Of a DNA stretch of 64,000 bases, positions 41,250 to 51,275 are shown one piece after another. A program made the position numbers and the translations under genes. The DNA is taken from positions 17,621,930 to 17,685,929 of the forward strand of contig NC_082595.1 in assembly GCF_030936135.1 (NCBI RefSeq), written 5' to 3'. Every line of letters begins with the position of its first letter. Position 1 is the stretch's first letter. Origin of the DNA: Gavia stellata. Lineage: Eukaryota; Chordata; Aves; Gaviiformes; Gaviidae. The notes under the pieces were generated by a model. That model had not been told where the DNA came from. It searched no databases and saw only the letters and a program-made list of their open reading frames with translations.

Positions 41250-41510
41250 AGGGCTTATTACTAATTAACTGTGTCTATTTCTCCCCCTTTTAAACTGCTT
41301 TTTGTTTATCATTTCAGCTGGTAGGGTAATACACTAAATTAAAGCTGCAGAACACAATTATAATTAAGAATCAAAAGGCCAATTGCCTGTTAGTAAACTA
41401 CCAATTGGTAATAATGTAAGGGATATTTATAGCTCTTTCCTAAGTATGCTGCAGATTTGCATCAATAACATACTTGCTAATCTTCAAGCATTTTATTCAG
41501 TAGCCTTTTA
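41250..41510. promoter_or_regulatory. Candidate conserved intronic regulatory element
   Basis: This 260-base unique AT-rich block, about 2.2 kb upstream of the LRFN2 exon, packs attactaattaac, aattataattaag, a palindromic taccaattggta (41399-41410) and a perfect octamer ATTTGCAT (41455-41462, POU site). Motif density and lack of repeat similarity resemble vertebrate conserved non-coding elements. No alignment was possible. Confidence 0.3.
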
Positions 41511-43681
41511 TTTACTATTGAAGGTGAGATGACTCTTCTCAAGCCATCCTTTCCAAAAGTATCTCGCTTTCATCTTGTTTGCAGAGTTCAGCAAACACAG
41601 ATGCTTCCGTCCTTTCCTCTTCTATGAAATTGTAATAACAGTATATAATTACTAACATCACACCATGCAGAAAACCTTGCCATAAAGAACATGTTATACA
41701 TAGTTCAGCATTCATAACATCTTGCATTTCTACAGCTCCTTCCTTCTGAGTCATCTCACATATTCTATAGAGGGGAAACCAAACCACCTTACACAGGAGA
41801 GGAATCGTCCACCTTTGGGCAGAAGCCCAAATGTAGGGCCCTTGTTTTCATTCCTTTCACAGGGAAGTGGACCAAGACCTGTTTAAACAGTTAAAAAAAA
41901 ATTTACTGAAGTGATAGATTTTGTTTTGTGTTTGGTGTGTGTTACTGGGGGATTAATAACTAACCTTTGTGATGTCTTTTAATTATTATAAAACATCTGC
42001 ATAACTGTCATTTCAGCTGTGTGTTGAAGTCTAAATAATTGTGATGTGACTTTTTTGTGAAATATGTTTCTTGTGTCATATGTTTGCTAAAGTTTGAGTG
42101 GCCTTGTGTTAGTAATTGTTGGAGTCATTATGAGACACTGTGTATTATCCCATCATGTGTACAGCAGTTAGAGAATCAGCTTAGGCACAGGTGACTGCCA
42201 TCCACTGCGTAGGCACTGGAGGGGCAATTGATGAAGCATGAGGGTGTTTCATCTCTTATTGTGCCATGACTGCTCTTCAAACACAGGTGCCAAAAGGTGC
42301 TAAGCGTATGAGTACCCGCGTGATTGAGAAGGGATATGGTGTATACCAAGGACTGAGGACAGTGATGCAAAGTTACATGTTGGGGTCATGTAGGTAAAAT
42401 TGAGGGAAAATGGCCACATTGGAAATTATAGCCTGAATTGTGCCTGTAGCTACTGCCACAAGTGAGGGGCTTGGAGACTAGGGCACACCATCTTGGCAAA
42501 AAAGCCTGGGAGATCCCTCACAAAAATATAGCTCTTTGTCAACCTGCCCCATTCCTCAAAGGGTTAGAAACGAATGATCTGCTCATTCCACAGCCCTCCT
42601 TGAAAACAGGGTCTGGGCAAGGGAGAAAAAGAAAGAAAATAATTTTACCTATATCCTGCACATGTGGGAAGAAGGTCAGCAAACCTATGTAAGAAGATAT
42701 TCCCAAACCTGAAGCAGGGCTGCAACTTCTCCCAGCCACAACTGGCCCTCCGAGTCAGCCTGTAAATACATTTTGTTTATTCTTCAAAGACACATACCTT
42801 ACAGCCCAAGCTGGAAAAGCATGTTAGAGCTGATGGTGCAAAGACAAATAGGCAGGATGCAAGGGAGGACTGCGGATGCAGGTGAGAACCCTGCTGTCCC
42901 TAGAACAGAAAGGATTGCAGCGTGTGAACATGCAGGCATCAGAATGCTTGCCAGGAGCCTAAGCTAGCACAGGTTTCCCCTGCATCTCTTCTCTTTGGAG
43001 CTAGACGATGTCAACCTTCCCATAGGTTGGCTGAGCACAGGGTGAATCCAGGTAATGATTATGCAAGCGATTTCTGCTTCCTATGCTGCCTATCATGAAT
43101 TTTATTATGGGTGCGCAAGTGAACTGGCTTGCCTCAGGACTGGCCAGATAATTACATGGTCATTACTAACCTCATTACTGAAGGGTAAATATGTGGTTAT
43201 TTTTATCCATAAAATCAGCTCTTTCAACCCTAAGACTAATTCCACATTATTATGCAGCAGTATGTAATTACTATAAGACAGCTTCTACCCTCAAAGAAGC
43301 AGGCATTATTCCAGACAAAATCTTTCAAGGTTTTAAGTAAGCCATGCAATCTGGCAGCAGGATTTGTCCTCTACCAGCTACCCAACAAAAATTATAAAAC
43401 TGTAATGAGAAAATAGGTAGTCACAAGACCCTATTACCAGGTGTAAGCACTAACAATTCCTATCCCATTTGGATTTGGAACAAAACCCACTTTTTTTTTT
43501 AGAAAGAAATGCATTATGTGGGGAAACATGTTGCTAAACACTTAACGTTCCCATCTCAGAATGCTGATCACTTTGGATGTGACTCCTGAGAGGAGGCACT
43601 GCAAAGTCTCTCTGGAGGCAGATGTTAGGTAAAACATAAGAAGAAAGGTAGCTATATCATAACTGCTGATGTTCCTTGTAA

Positions 43682-43700
43682 CTCTTTTCATTTCTTGCAG
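43682..43700 (+). promoter_or_regulatory. LRFN2: Splice acceptor of LRFN2 coding exon
   Basis: A pyrimidine-rich tract (ctcttttcatttcttgcag) ends in AG at 43699-43700, followed by the exon. A plausible branch-point region (aactgctgat, about 43659-43668) lies about 30-40 bases upstream. The position fits the LRFN family layout, in which the first coding exon is preceded by non-coding exon(s). Confidence 0.85.
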
Positions 43701-43720
43701 GTACTGTTGCGTGATTTACC
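43701..43720 (+). other. LRFN2: 5'UTR portion of the LRFN2 coding exon
   Basis: Twenty bases lie between the splice acceptor and the ATG at 43721. The start context is tttaccATGg, with A at -3 and G at +4, which is a strong Kozak match. The ATG opens directly into a signal peptide, so the start is secure. The remaining 5'UTR must come from one or more upstream exons not recognised here. Confidence 0.8.
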
Positions 43721-45093
43721 ATGGAAAAATTGCTCTGCAGCATCCTAGTGTTCGGAATGGCTGTCATGGTCAACGCTTGTCCCAAATATTGTGTCTGTCA
43801 GAACCTGTCTGAGTCACTGGGCACTTTGTGTCCCTCCAAGGGTCTCCTATTTGTACCGCTAGACATAGATCGAAGGACTGTTGAACTCCGACTTGGGGGT
43901 AACTTTATTATTAATATCAGCCGACAGGATTTTGCCAATATGTCTGGACTTGTTGACCTTACTTTGTCCAGAAACACCATCAGTTACATACAGCCCTACT
44001 CTTTCACTGACTTGGAGAGCCTTCGGTCTTTACATCTGGACAGCAACAGGCTTCCTGACATTGGAGAGGATATTTTGAGAGGCTTAATTAACCTTCAGCA
44101 TTTGATTTTAAACAACAACCAGCTAAGCAGCATCTCTGATGAAGCCTTTGAGGATTTTTTGCTGACATTGGAAGACTTAGACCTTTCCTACAATAACCTC
44201 CGAAGCATTCCCTGGGAATCTATAAGGAAGATGATAAACTTGCACCAGCTCAGTTTGGATCATAACCTGATAGATTATATTACAGAGGGGACGTTTGCAG
44301 ATCTTCAGAAATTGGCCAGATTGGATCTAACATCCAACAGGCTTCAGAAGCTCCCCCCTGACCCTATATTTGCCAGATCTCAAGTAATTCCACTAGCCGT
44401 TACCCCATTTTCTCCACCTTTGTCTCTCAGCTTTGGGGGCAACCCACTGCATTGCAACTGCGAGCTACTGTGGTTAAGGCGACTTGACAGAGATGACGAT
44501 ATGGAAACTTGTGCTTCTCCTCCAGGTCTAAAGGGAAGGTACTTCTGGTATGTACGGGAGGAAGAATTTGTTTGTGAGCCTCCTCTTATTACACAACATA
44601 CTCACAAGCTGCTGGTTTTAGAAGGGCAAACTGCCACACTGAAATGCAAAGCCATTGGGGATCCCACCCCCATCATTCACTGGGTGGCCCCTGATGACCG
44701 CCTTATCGGGAACTCTTCGAGGACAGCTGTCTATGACAATGGCACCTTAGATATCCTTATCACCACCTCCAAGGATTACGGGACTTTCACATGCATAGCA
44801 GCCAACGCTGCCGGAGAGTCCACTGCAACGATTGAGCTCTCAATTGTTCAGCTCCCCCATCTCAGCAACAGCACAGGCCGAGCAGCCCCACCAAAATCCA
44901 GGCTCTCGGACATCACCAGCTCCAGCAAGTCTAATCGAGGAGAAACAAAAGGCCCACCAGAAAGGGCTGTCCTGGTGTCAGATGTGACCACTACCTCAGC
45001 TTTGGTCAAGTGGACAGTAAGCAAGTCGGCCCCTCGGGTAAAAATGTATCAGCTGCAGTATAATTGCTCGGATGATGAAGTCCTGATCTACAG
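43721..45093 (+). CDS. LRFN2: LRFN2 (SALM1) first coding exon, partial CDS
   Basis: This exon encodes the N-terminal 457 codons plus two bases of LRFN2, a single-pass synaptic adhesion protein that in mammals binds PSD-95 and NMDA receptors through its C-terminus. Seen in the translation: a hydrophobic signal peptide (residues 1-19); LRRNT cysteines C20, C24, C26 and C37; seven LxxLxLxxN repeats starting near 53, 77, 101, 125, 150, 174 and 198; LRRCT cysteines C245, C247, C264 and C285; a C2-type Ig domain with C309, W321 and C358; a Ser-rich linker (about 376-412); and the first strands of FnIII (about 413-458, W431). N-X-S/T sequons occur at N28, N65, N73, N331, N340, N383 and N448. The start [20 protein letters not shown] and the [20 protein letters not shown] segment match LRFN2 rather than LRFN1, 3, 4 or 5 as I remember them. 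The mammalian protein is about 790 residues, so roughly 58% is here. FnIII completion, transmembrane helix and cytoplasmic tail are absent from the window. No frameshift or missing key residue was seen. Confidence 0.96.
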
Positions 45094-45099
45094 GTAAAT
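45091..45099 (+). promoter_or_regulatory. LRFN2: Splice donor of LRFN2 coding exon
   Basis: The junction CAG|GTAAAT fits the MAG|GTRAGT donor consensus. It splits the Arg-458 codon after two bases (AG|), matching my recollection that the first LRFN2 coding exon ends inside FnIII at this arginine. If unspliced, the frame reads AGG TAA, so a stop at 45095-45097 lies within the donor itself. Confidence 0.9.
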
Positions 45100-47239
45100 G
45101 CAATTGCTGGTTTGTCCTCTGGTGGTGGCAGTGGGAGGAAAGCAGGATATAAAGTCTTCTATGTTACTGATTTGACTTTGAACTGAGGTAGCACTGCCAC
45201 TGCCACTGGTAGCATCAGTAGTCTCTGATAAATTTGCGTTGTGTTTGTCAGTTTATCTGTTGGTCTGTTCTTCACTTTTCTGTCTAAGTCATACATTACA
45301 AATCTCTGTAGTATACATTCTCTAACAGCAGCTGTTTTCAGTAAAACTTCCAATTTAGGAAAAAATATTACCACAGTTGGTATCCTCCTTACTAGGCTTA
45401 ACAAAGAAAAACTTGACAGGCTAGAAGTCAGAAGTTTCCCTTTCCACCTCCTGTGGGTGGGACTGAAACAAACTACTGAGAGAGGAAGCGACGTGGGAGG
45501 AAGTTTGTTCTGTCTACCCATAACACAGGCTCTAATTATTCTGTGATTCAAGATTCGGGGTTGTTAGCAAGAGATTTTTCACCTATATGAAAAAGCTCTT
45601 TTCTCACCTCACTAACATCTGTTTTACACAACTGTAATAACTGACAACTTTGGAGCATTTAACATTTTATACCATATTAAATGCAAGAAGAGATAGAAGT
45701 AACTTCAAAAGCAAGCCCTGAATGTTCATTGCACTCCTCCAGCTCCACAACTCCTCCAACTTTTAATGATGTAAAAAAAGAGTTGCTCTTGCAGTGATAC
45801 TAACTACGAGAAAGAAAGAAGCAATAAATTTTAGGGATTAAAAATGGGTAGGAAACTGCTTAACAGAACAGGAAAACAGGGTTACTGCTTTTTCCCTCTA
45901 TCTTGAAAGAATGATGTAAGTTTATGCTAATGCTGAATCCCTAGAAACCACCCTTTCCTGCCTTTTTGTTGCAGAGGCAGCAGTATCAGATGCATTGAGC
46001 TGAAGTCTGTCTTTCGATATATGTGAGGTACCAGCAGAAGTTAGAATCTCAGGGCAAAGTAGAACCAAACACATAAACACCTACAGCTTTACAAGCATCC
46101 TGAAGACGGTGAAGAAAAATTGGATCTGGTAGAGGAATAATGGGATTTGGGTTTTGACTATAATTTGAGAGCAGTCTCTGGCCAAAACACAGTCAAAGCC
46201 ATTGATTTCCTTGGTAGGCTTGGGGTTACTATCTGCTGGCCTGCAAACTACTCTGTCCTTCTTCTACTGCCTGCAGTGAGAGCTGAGGCACCAGTCAAGT
46301 CATGGTACTCAGCCTCTAGATCCCAGAACAGACCTTGCTATTTTCTTCTTTACTGTAGTGTAGTTTTTTTTAACCTGAGAAAGTCAAAACGAGAGGTAGT
46401 AAATGCTCACATGATGTTTTTCACTCACCCTTCTCCTACAATGAAATCTAATTTTAAAGGTTTTTTTTAGAACTGGATGTTTAGTTCACATGGACAAAAT
46501 TTTATGCCAGGAATACTTTTATCTCAATCCATTGTCGAACAGAAATAATAAAGTTATTTATTTGACTGCTCCAAACTTAGCCACTCTTTGCCAAAAGAAG
46601 AAATATTGACAAGCAAGTCCAAAGAACATGTTTTTAAAAGGATATTTATTCAAATACTGAAAAAATATGAGGAAATTCAGTTCTGTTTGCTTCCATTCCT
46701 CAATTATAAAAATATGTTGAAATAATGAAATCAATTAGCAGGTGAAAGTAATGGTAGAGTAATAGAAATATAGAATGAAAGAAATTATGCTAGTGTCAGT
46801 TTTTCCTGAGGCAAAGCTTTTGGCAAAAAACTCCACAGTATTTAAGATCTTGAGCCCAGTGGAAGTCTGAAAAAATACTCTGAAGGATGCATATAGTCAT
46901 ATGACACCGTACAGTGAATTTGGCCCAGTGAACAGGAATATCTCTGCAACCAGAAAGACACATTAGTGGAGACTGTCAGGTGTTGGAAGTGATTGGATGT
47001 GTCTATTTGCTGAGGAGGATGGCCAGGGTAAATAAAACAAACAATGCATAAGCGAAGACATGCAATCTAGTAGCTGGAGGGGTGAGGATCGGGTGGTGTG
47101 GACAGAAATGAGAGAAAGATGCCATCTTACTAGCCTGGCCTGGAGGAACAAGTGGCTATCAAAGTGTCAGGCAACCCTAAATTCCTATCCTGTCCCCACT
47201 GCTGCCTCTCAGTGAGGTTTTAGACTTTTGTTGCTTTAC

Positions 47240-47345
47240 TCAGTTGTGGCTCAGTTTTCCAGAAGCACAGTGAGGACAGTGCTATTTCCATAAATCTCTT
47301 ATCGAGGCTTTTTGAGGATTCATTGATGATGCATAGCTCTTTTAA
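47240..47345 (+). mobile_element. Possible MIR-like SINE fragment
   Basis: The stretch gtggctcagttttccagaag through tgaggattcattgatgatgc and atagctctttt fits the MIR 3' half in sense orientation. It lies about 50 bases from a second, opposite-orientation MIR-like stretch. Confidence 0.4.
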
Positions 47346-47389
47346 TTCACAGCTCTCAACAGCACTTCACCAAAGAAAACAAATTTTAT

Positions 47390-47495
47390 TTCTCTACATT
47401 TTGCACCGGGGAAAAATGAAGCATAGGAAGATAAACTGAATTGTCCAGCGTCTGAGAGTTAATCAGCGGCACTCATAATATCAAAACCAGCTCTT
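47390..47495 (-). mobile_element. Possible MIR-like SINE fragment, opposite orientation
   Basis: The run ctctacattttgcaccgggg, aaaaatgaagcataggaaga, aattgtccagcg and aatcagcggcactc resembles antisense MIR core (ccattttacagatgaggaaa...cttgcccaaggtc...agtggcagagc). Strongly diverged. Confidence 0.35.
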
Positions 47496-47780
47496 ATGAG
47501 TTTCAGCCAGGGGACTACCCAGTCCCTTAGAGTTAATTAACTAAAGCTGTTTTCCTTTAATTGGTCAGATACATGCCACCGCAATGAGCGTGCCGAAAAA
47601 CCTAAGGGAAAAGGATTTCTACAGCGCTCTGCTCCATAAAATGCTGTGTATGTGCTAAATGGGATGAGATACTGCTTAGCTGCTAAAATGATGGACATTT
47701 AATATATGTTAAGATACATTGGTATGCCAGGACTGAGGCACACTGGCTGTGCTCGGCTTGAATGAATCCTGCCTCACAGG

Positions 47781-48326
47781 TCAGATATGTTGTACGTACA
47801 AAAGGCAAAAGTTTGCTGCATTCTCTACTAAGAATTTTTCATGAACATTGTCCTCATAGTGAAAGAGAAAAGCAGAAGTTCTTCCTTCCTCATTGATATT
47901 AACATCTCTCCCGATCATTACCCAGGACACCAGTCCCATTGTTGCTTCCATCCCAGCTGTGGTCTTCCTCTTGCAGGAGCTGCAGATGGTGCAAGGGGGA
48001 CCGTGATGGGGTGCAATGGCCCTGTGAAAATTCAAAGGTGTGGGAGACAGTGGCAAGTGTTGTCTGTTGGGCCTCCTGATTTCACTGAGCTGAAATGGTA
48101 TCAGAATATGAAGTTTGGCTCTGGATACACCAGTGCCATCATAATGAGGACTAGCAGGAGGAGCACTGTTTGTCTGCTTTCCCCATCTGACCTTCCCTTG
48201 TATTTGTTGTCTCAGGGCCATTGCTGAAGTTAGTAGCAGGTTTTTATCTCTTCCAGTGGATTCAGGATGCATATTTCTGATACTGATCTGATGAGCATGG
48301 TCCTGGATCAGCACTCTGTTCCACAC
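47781..48326 (-). other. Open frame of 181 codons inside LRFN2 intron, probably chance
   Basis: A minus-strand frame (starts MWNRVLIQDHAHQISIRN) antisense to LRFN2. It overlaps a plus-strand frame of 128 codons at 47841-48227, so about 390 bases lack stops in at least one frame on both strands. No family is recognised. It could be an antisense transcript or chance. Confidence 0.12.
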
Positions 48327-49260
48327 GGCTTCCCAGAGTGAGAAGGAGAAGCTGGAGGGAAGGGAGTGATACCTTGTGCAAATGTCTCAAAGAGGCAGCT
48401 TGGTCAATGTCAACTTGCAAAGGCAACTACTACCCCTAATATTGGCACCAAATCAATAACCTGAGGCTGCTCAGAAGTGACGTGCTACATTATCTTTTCC
48501 ACATTATTGGCAGAAGGGAATGTTCCCTTTTTAATTCACTTAATTCTTAGTGGTGTCTTGGAGCTTCCTTTTTGTGCCTTGATCTGTGCTCATATTGAAA
48601 AAGATCCTGCAACAGGGGCCTGTGTTGGAGTCGTGTGTCACACACACAGGCGAACACCATTGCTTTACTGATCTATATGTGCTCCCAGTGAGCTCTTTCT
48701 CTCTCTCTGACTTGTCCTTGCACTGTTTTTAGTAATCCTGCTGTGAAGATAATGATATTGTTTTGCCTGGAACAGAACCAGGATTCCTCTCTTTCTAGGC
48801 AGAGTAAGAAGAAAGTTTGTTTTGCTTTTTGGTTTGGTTGGGTTTTTTTATTATTATTTGCTTTTCTTGGGTTTTTTTCTGGATTTGTACTTTTCCCTTT
48901 TCTGATTTATGTTGTTTATTCATTCTAACTTTTCTTTCCTCTTCACTCTCCTTAACTGTCCTATTCACGTTTGTGTCATTCAAACCCATGCTACCCTGGA
49001 TGGAGAAAATGGAAATAGTTCGTGATGTTATGAAGCCACATGATGGCTAGCAGGTGCCACAGAGAGAAGATAATAGATTGCTATCTATATCTTCTGTTCA
49101 TATATACAGGTTATAAGAGCAGGCTTTTTTAAAGAGGAAATTAAAATTTCTCTGAGAACTGCAAGTAATTTTTTTAAACTACTGTCACATAATAAGGTCC
49201 CTTGGCTGGTACATGTAGCCATGGTTCATGCTGCTCCCATCCAGCAAACTGGATATACAA

Positions 49261-49725
49261 GAGAGACATGGGCATACTGGAGACAGTCCAGCAAAGAGCC
49301 ACTAAGATGATTAGGGAACTGGAGCACCTCACATATGAGGAAAAGCTGAGAGACCTGTGACTGTTCAGCCTGGAGAAGAGAAAGCTCAGGGGGGAACTCA
49401 TCAATGTGTACAAAGGGAGGGTGTAAGAAGACAGAGTCAGTTTTTTTTCAGTGGTGCCCTGTGCCAGGACAAGAGGCACTATCTGAAGGTGCACAGGAGG
49501 TTCCATCTGAACATCGGGAAATACTTTTTTCCTGTGATGGTGACTGAGCACTGGCACAGGTGGCCCAGAGAGGAGGTGGACTGTCCATTCTTGGAGATAT
49601 TTAAAAGCCATCTGGACATCATCCTGGGCAACTGGGTCTAGGTGGCCCTGTTTGAGCAGGGGGGTTGGACAAGATGACCTCCAGAAGTCCCTTCCCACCT
49701 CAACCACTCTGTGATTCTGTAATCC
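49261..49725 (+). mobile_element. CR1 LINE 3' end in LRFN2 intron
   Basis: A sense-orientation CR1 running from ORF2 (gagacatgggcatactggag) through cagcctggagaagagaaagc, the RFHLNIGKYFF...EHWHRWPRE-type C-terminal stretch and gggggttggacaagatgacc to the terminal ctctgtgattctgtaatcct. The frame is interrupted by a stop near 49360 and then open to about 49641. The long open frame on the opposite strand here (49174-49827) is only the antisense shadow of this element. It looks like the same subfamily as the 29200 copy, in opposite orientation. Confidence 0.93.
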
Positions 49726-49980
49726 TGAGTGCCACTCAGGTGGGCACTTCCTTTGACACTGTGAGCTAATCACTAAAGAAAAGATATTTGTAACTGTCCC
49801 TCTAGAAAAGTACAATACAATTTGCAAAGGCCAGAGCCAAGTGAATTTGGGTATGCTTAGACAGTTATGTGGGTTTTAATGCAGCAGCTTTTCCATTCTT
49901 TCATCTCTTTCTGTAAAATAAATCACCCTTGAACGCACACCAATGACAGTAAAGGTGTATTGTACCCATCACTTTTAGCC

Positions 49981-50007
49981 TTGTAACAAACAAGAAGTTT
50001 GTTACAA
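49981..50007. repeat. Perfect 11-bp inverted repeat with 5-nt loop
   Basis: Arms ttgtaacaaac (49981-49991) and gtttgttacaa (49997-50007) enclose aagaa. It lies about 250 bases downstream of the intronic CR1. The stem is AT-rich and short. Confidence 0.85.
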
Positions 50008-50360
50008 AAAGCACAACTGAAAATCACTTCTTAATTGAAGGAAAAACATGCAAGAAGAGTAACCAACGCCCAACAGGGAAAGGGATGGAAGAAGACCAGA
50101 GGTCTGCAAAGCAATGATGTCTATCCTTAGACTCAGGTTTAAAGGAGCAAATACTAGGAGACTTGCTCTGTCATAGAAATCCTACCTGCTCCTGGGAAAG
50201 CTAAGAATACATTTTTCTCAGTCTACACTCTACTTTCAAAAGTGTTTTAGACGTTTAAGAGCATCATCAGACTTATGATCAGTGCAACTGAGGCACTGGC
50301 ATACTTAATTCATTTTGACTAGGGATTGAACTGAAGTATAAAAACCTGAAAAATAGTACC

Positions 50361-50470
50361 TTTGGGCCTCAGTTTCCCATCTGTAACCTGGGGTGACAGC
50401 ACTGCCTTGCCTCATAGGGATAAACACATTAGAGAATACTGTGGAACCAGGAGCCCACATAAATGAATAG
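50361..50470 (+). mobile_element. MIR-like SINE 3' half (ancient)
   Basis: It contains tttgggcctcagtttcccat, ctgtaacctggggtgacagc, actgccttgcctcataggga and taaacacattagagaatact. These are the hallmark MIR blocks, in order. Confidence 0.65.
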
Positions 50471-51090
50471 GGAGGCTGTTGCTTTGAAGTCATTGTGTGG
50501 TCTGCAGCAACAGGGATAGTAATGAATGATTAAGATGGAGCATTACATAACTGCAACACTTGAATTCAAGTAAGGCATCTGGGGACAGAGATAGTGTCTT
50601 TTTTATGTGTAGAGCACCCTACATGATGTGGGACCAAATCTCAGTTTTGGCCATCGGGCATTGGTGTAATATATAAATTCACCACTATTTCAAGAGATGA
50701 ATAAATCTGCAAGTGTTTTGTAGAACTTCCCAGGTCATACTGAGCCTGCTGGCTGTGTTTGGAATTAAAGCAATGATGCAGCTACTTAAAAATGTGCATC
50801 TGAAGTGCGACACTGCCATTAGATTTATGAGAGTTTTAGATCTGTTTTATTTTGTGGCATTTCGTACTAAAAGTGATAAAAACAACTGTACAAATTAAGA
50901 ATTACTGTACCGCTATAGTCTCCCTAGCTTATAAATTCAGCATTGCAAAAAAAAAGTATTTTATATATCTCAGAAAGCTTAATTTTTCCATATATATTTT
51001 ATGTAGTAGGCAGTCTAAGCATTAAAATATGAATAAATGGCTTCACATCTCCAGTCTATTTAAACAATGGTGCCATGGATTTGATTACTT

Positions 51091-51275
51091 AAACAATATA
51101 ATAATGATTTACATTTACACAGCTCCTTTTACTGCAAGTGCTTTACAGACTGGCTGAACAGAGATCACTCCACCAACCACTGCTACCCTGTCACCTCTCA
51201 GTTAAATATTAGCTGCAGTTTGGCAGTCAGGTGATAGTGCAACTCCATTTTATGAGCAAAAAATAACTTCAGCAT
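51091..51275 (-). mobile_element. MIR-like SINE (ancient)
   Basis: It begins aatataataatgatttacat, ttacacagctccttttactg, caagtgctttacagac and further on has aactccattttatgagcaaa. This is antisense MIR order. The middle portion is poorly matched. Confidence 0.5.

Larger units (their letters stand above)
1..43700 (+). other. Presumptive LRFN2 upstream intron (5' part may be flanking DNA)
   Basis: No second exon, CpG island or core promoter is recognisable in this span. It directly precedes a splice acceptor, so at least its 3' part is intron. In mammals LRFN2 has a far-upstream non-coding first exon, so inclusion of the whole span is plausible but inferred. It contains repeats and candidate elements that are listed separately. 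Confidence 0.6.
33833..43700. other. Unique non-coding stretch leading to the LRFN2 exon
   Basis: It contains the possible MIR remnant at 38195, the tandem duplication at 37375 and the candidate element at 41250-41510. No upstream LRFN2 exon was recognised. Confidence 0.55.

Noticed and set aside
41705..41770. Possible antisense MIR end (ttgcatttctacagctcctt)
   Set aside because: Only one block resembles MIR and the next expected blocks are absent.
49174..49827. 217-codon minus-strand open frame
   Set aside because: It is the antisense of the CR1 at 49261-49725 and has no independent support.
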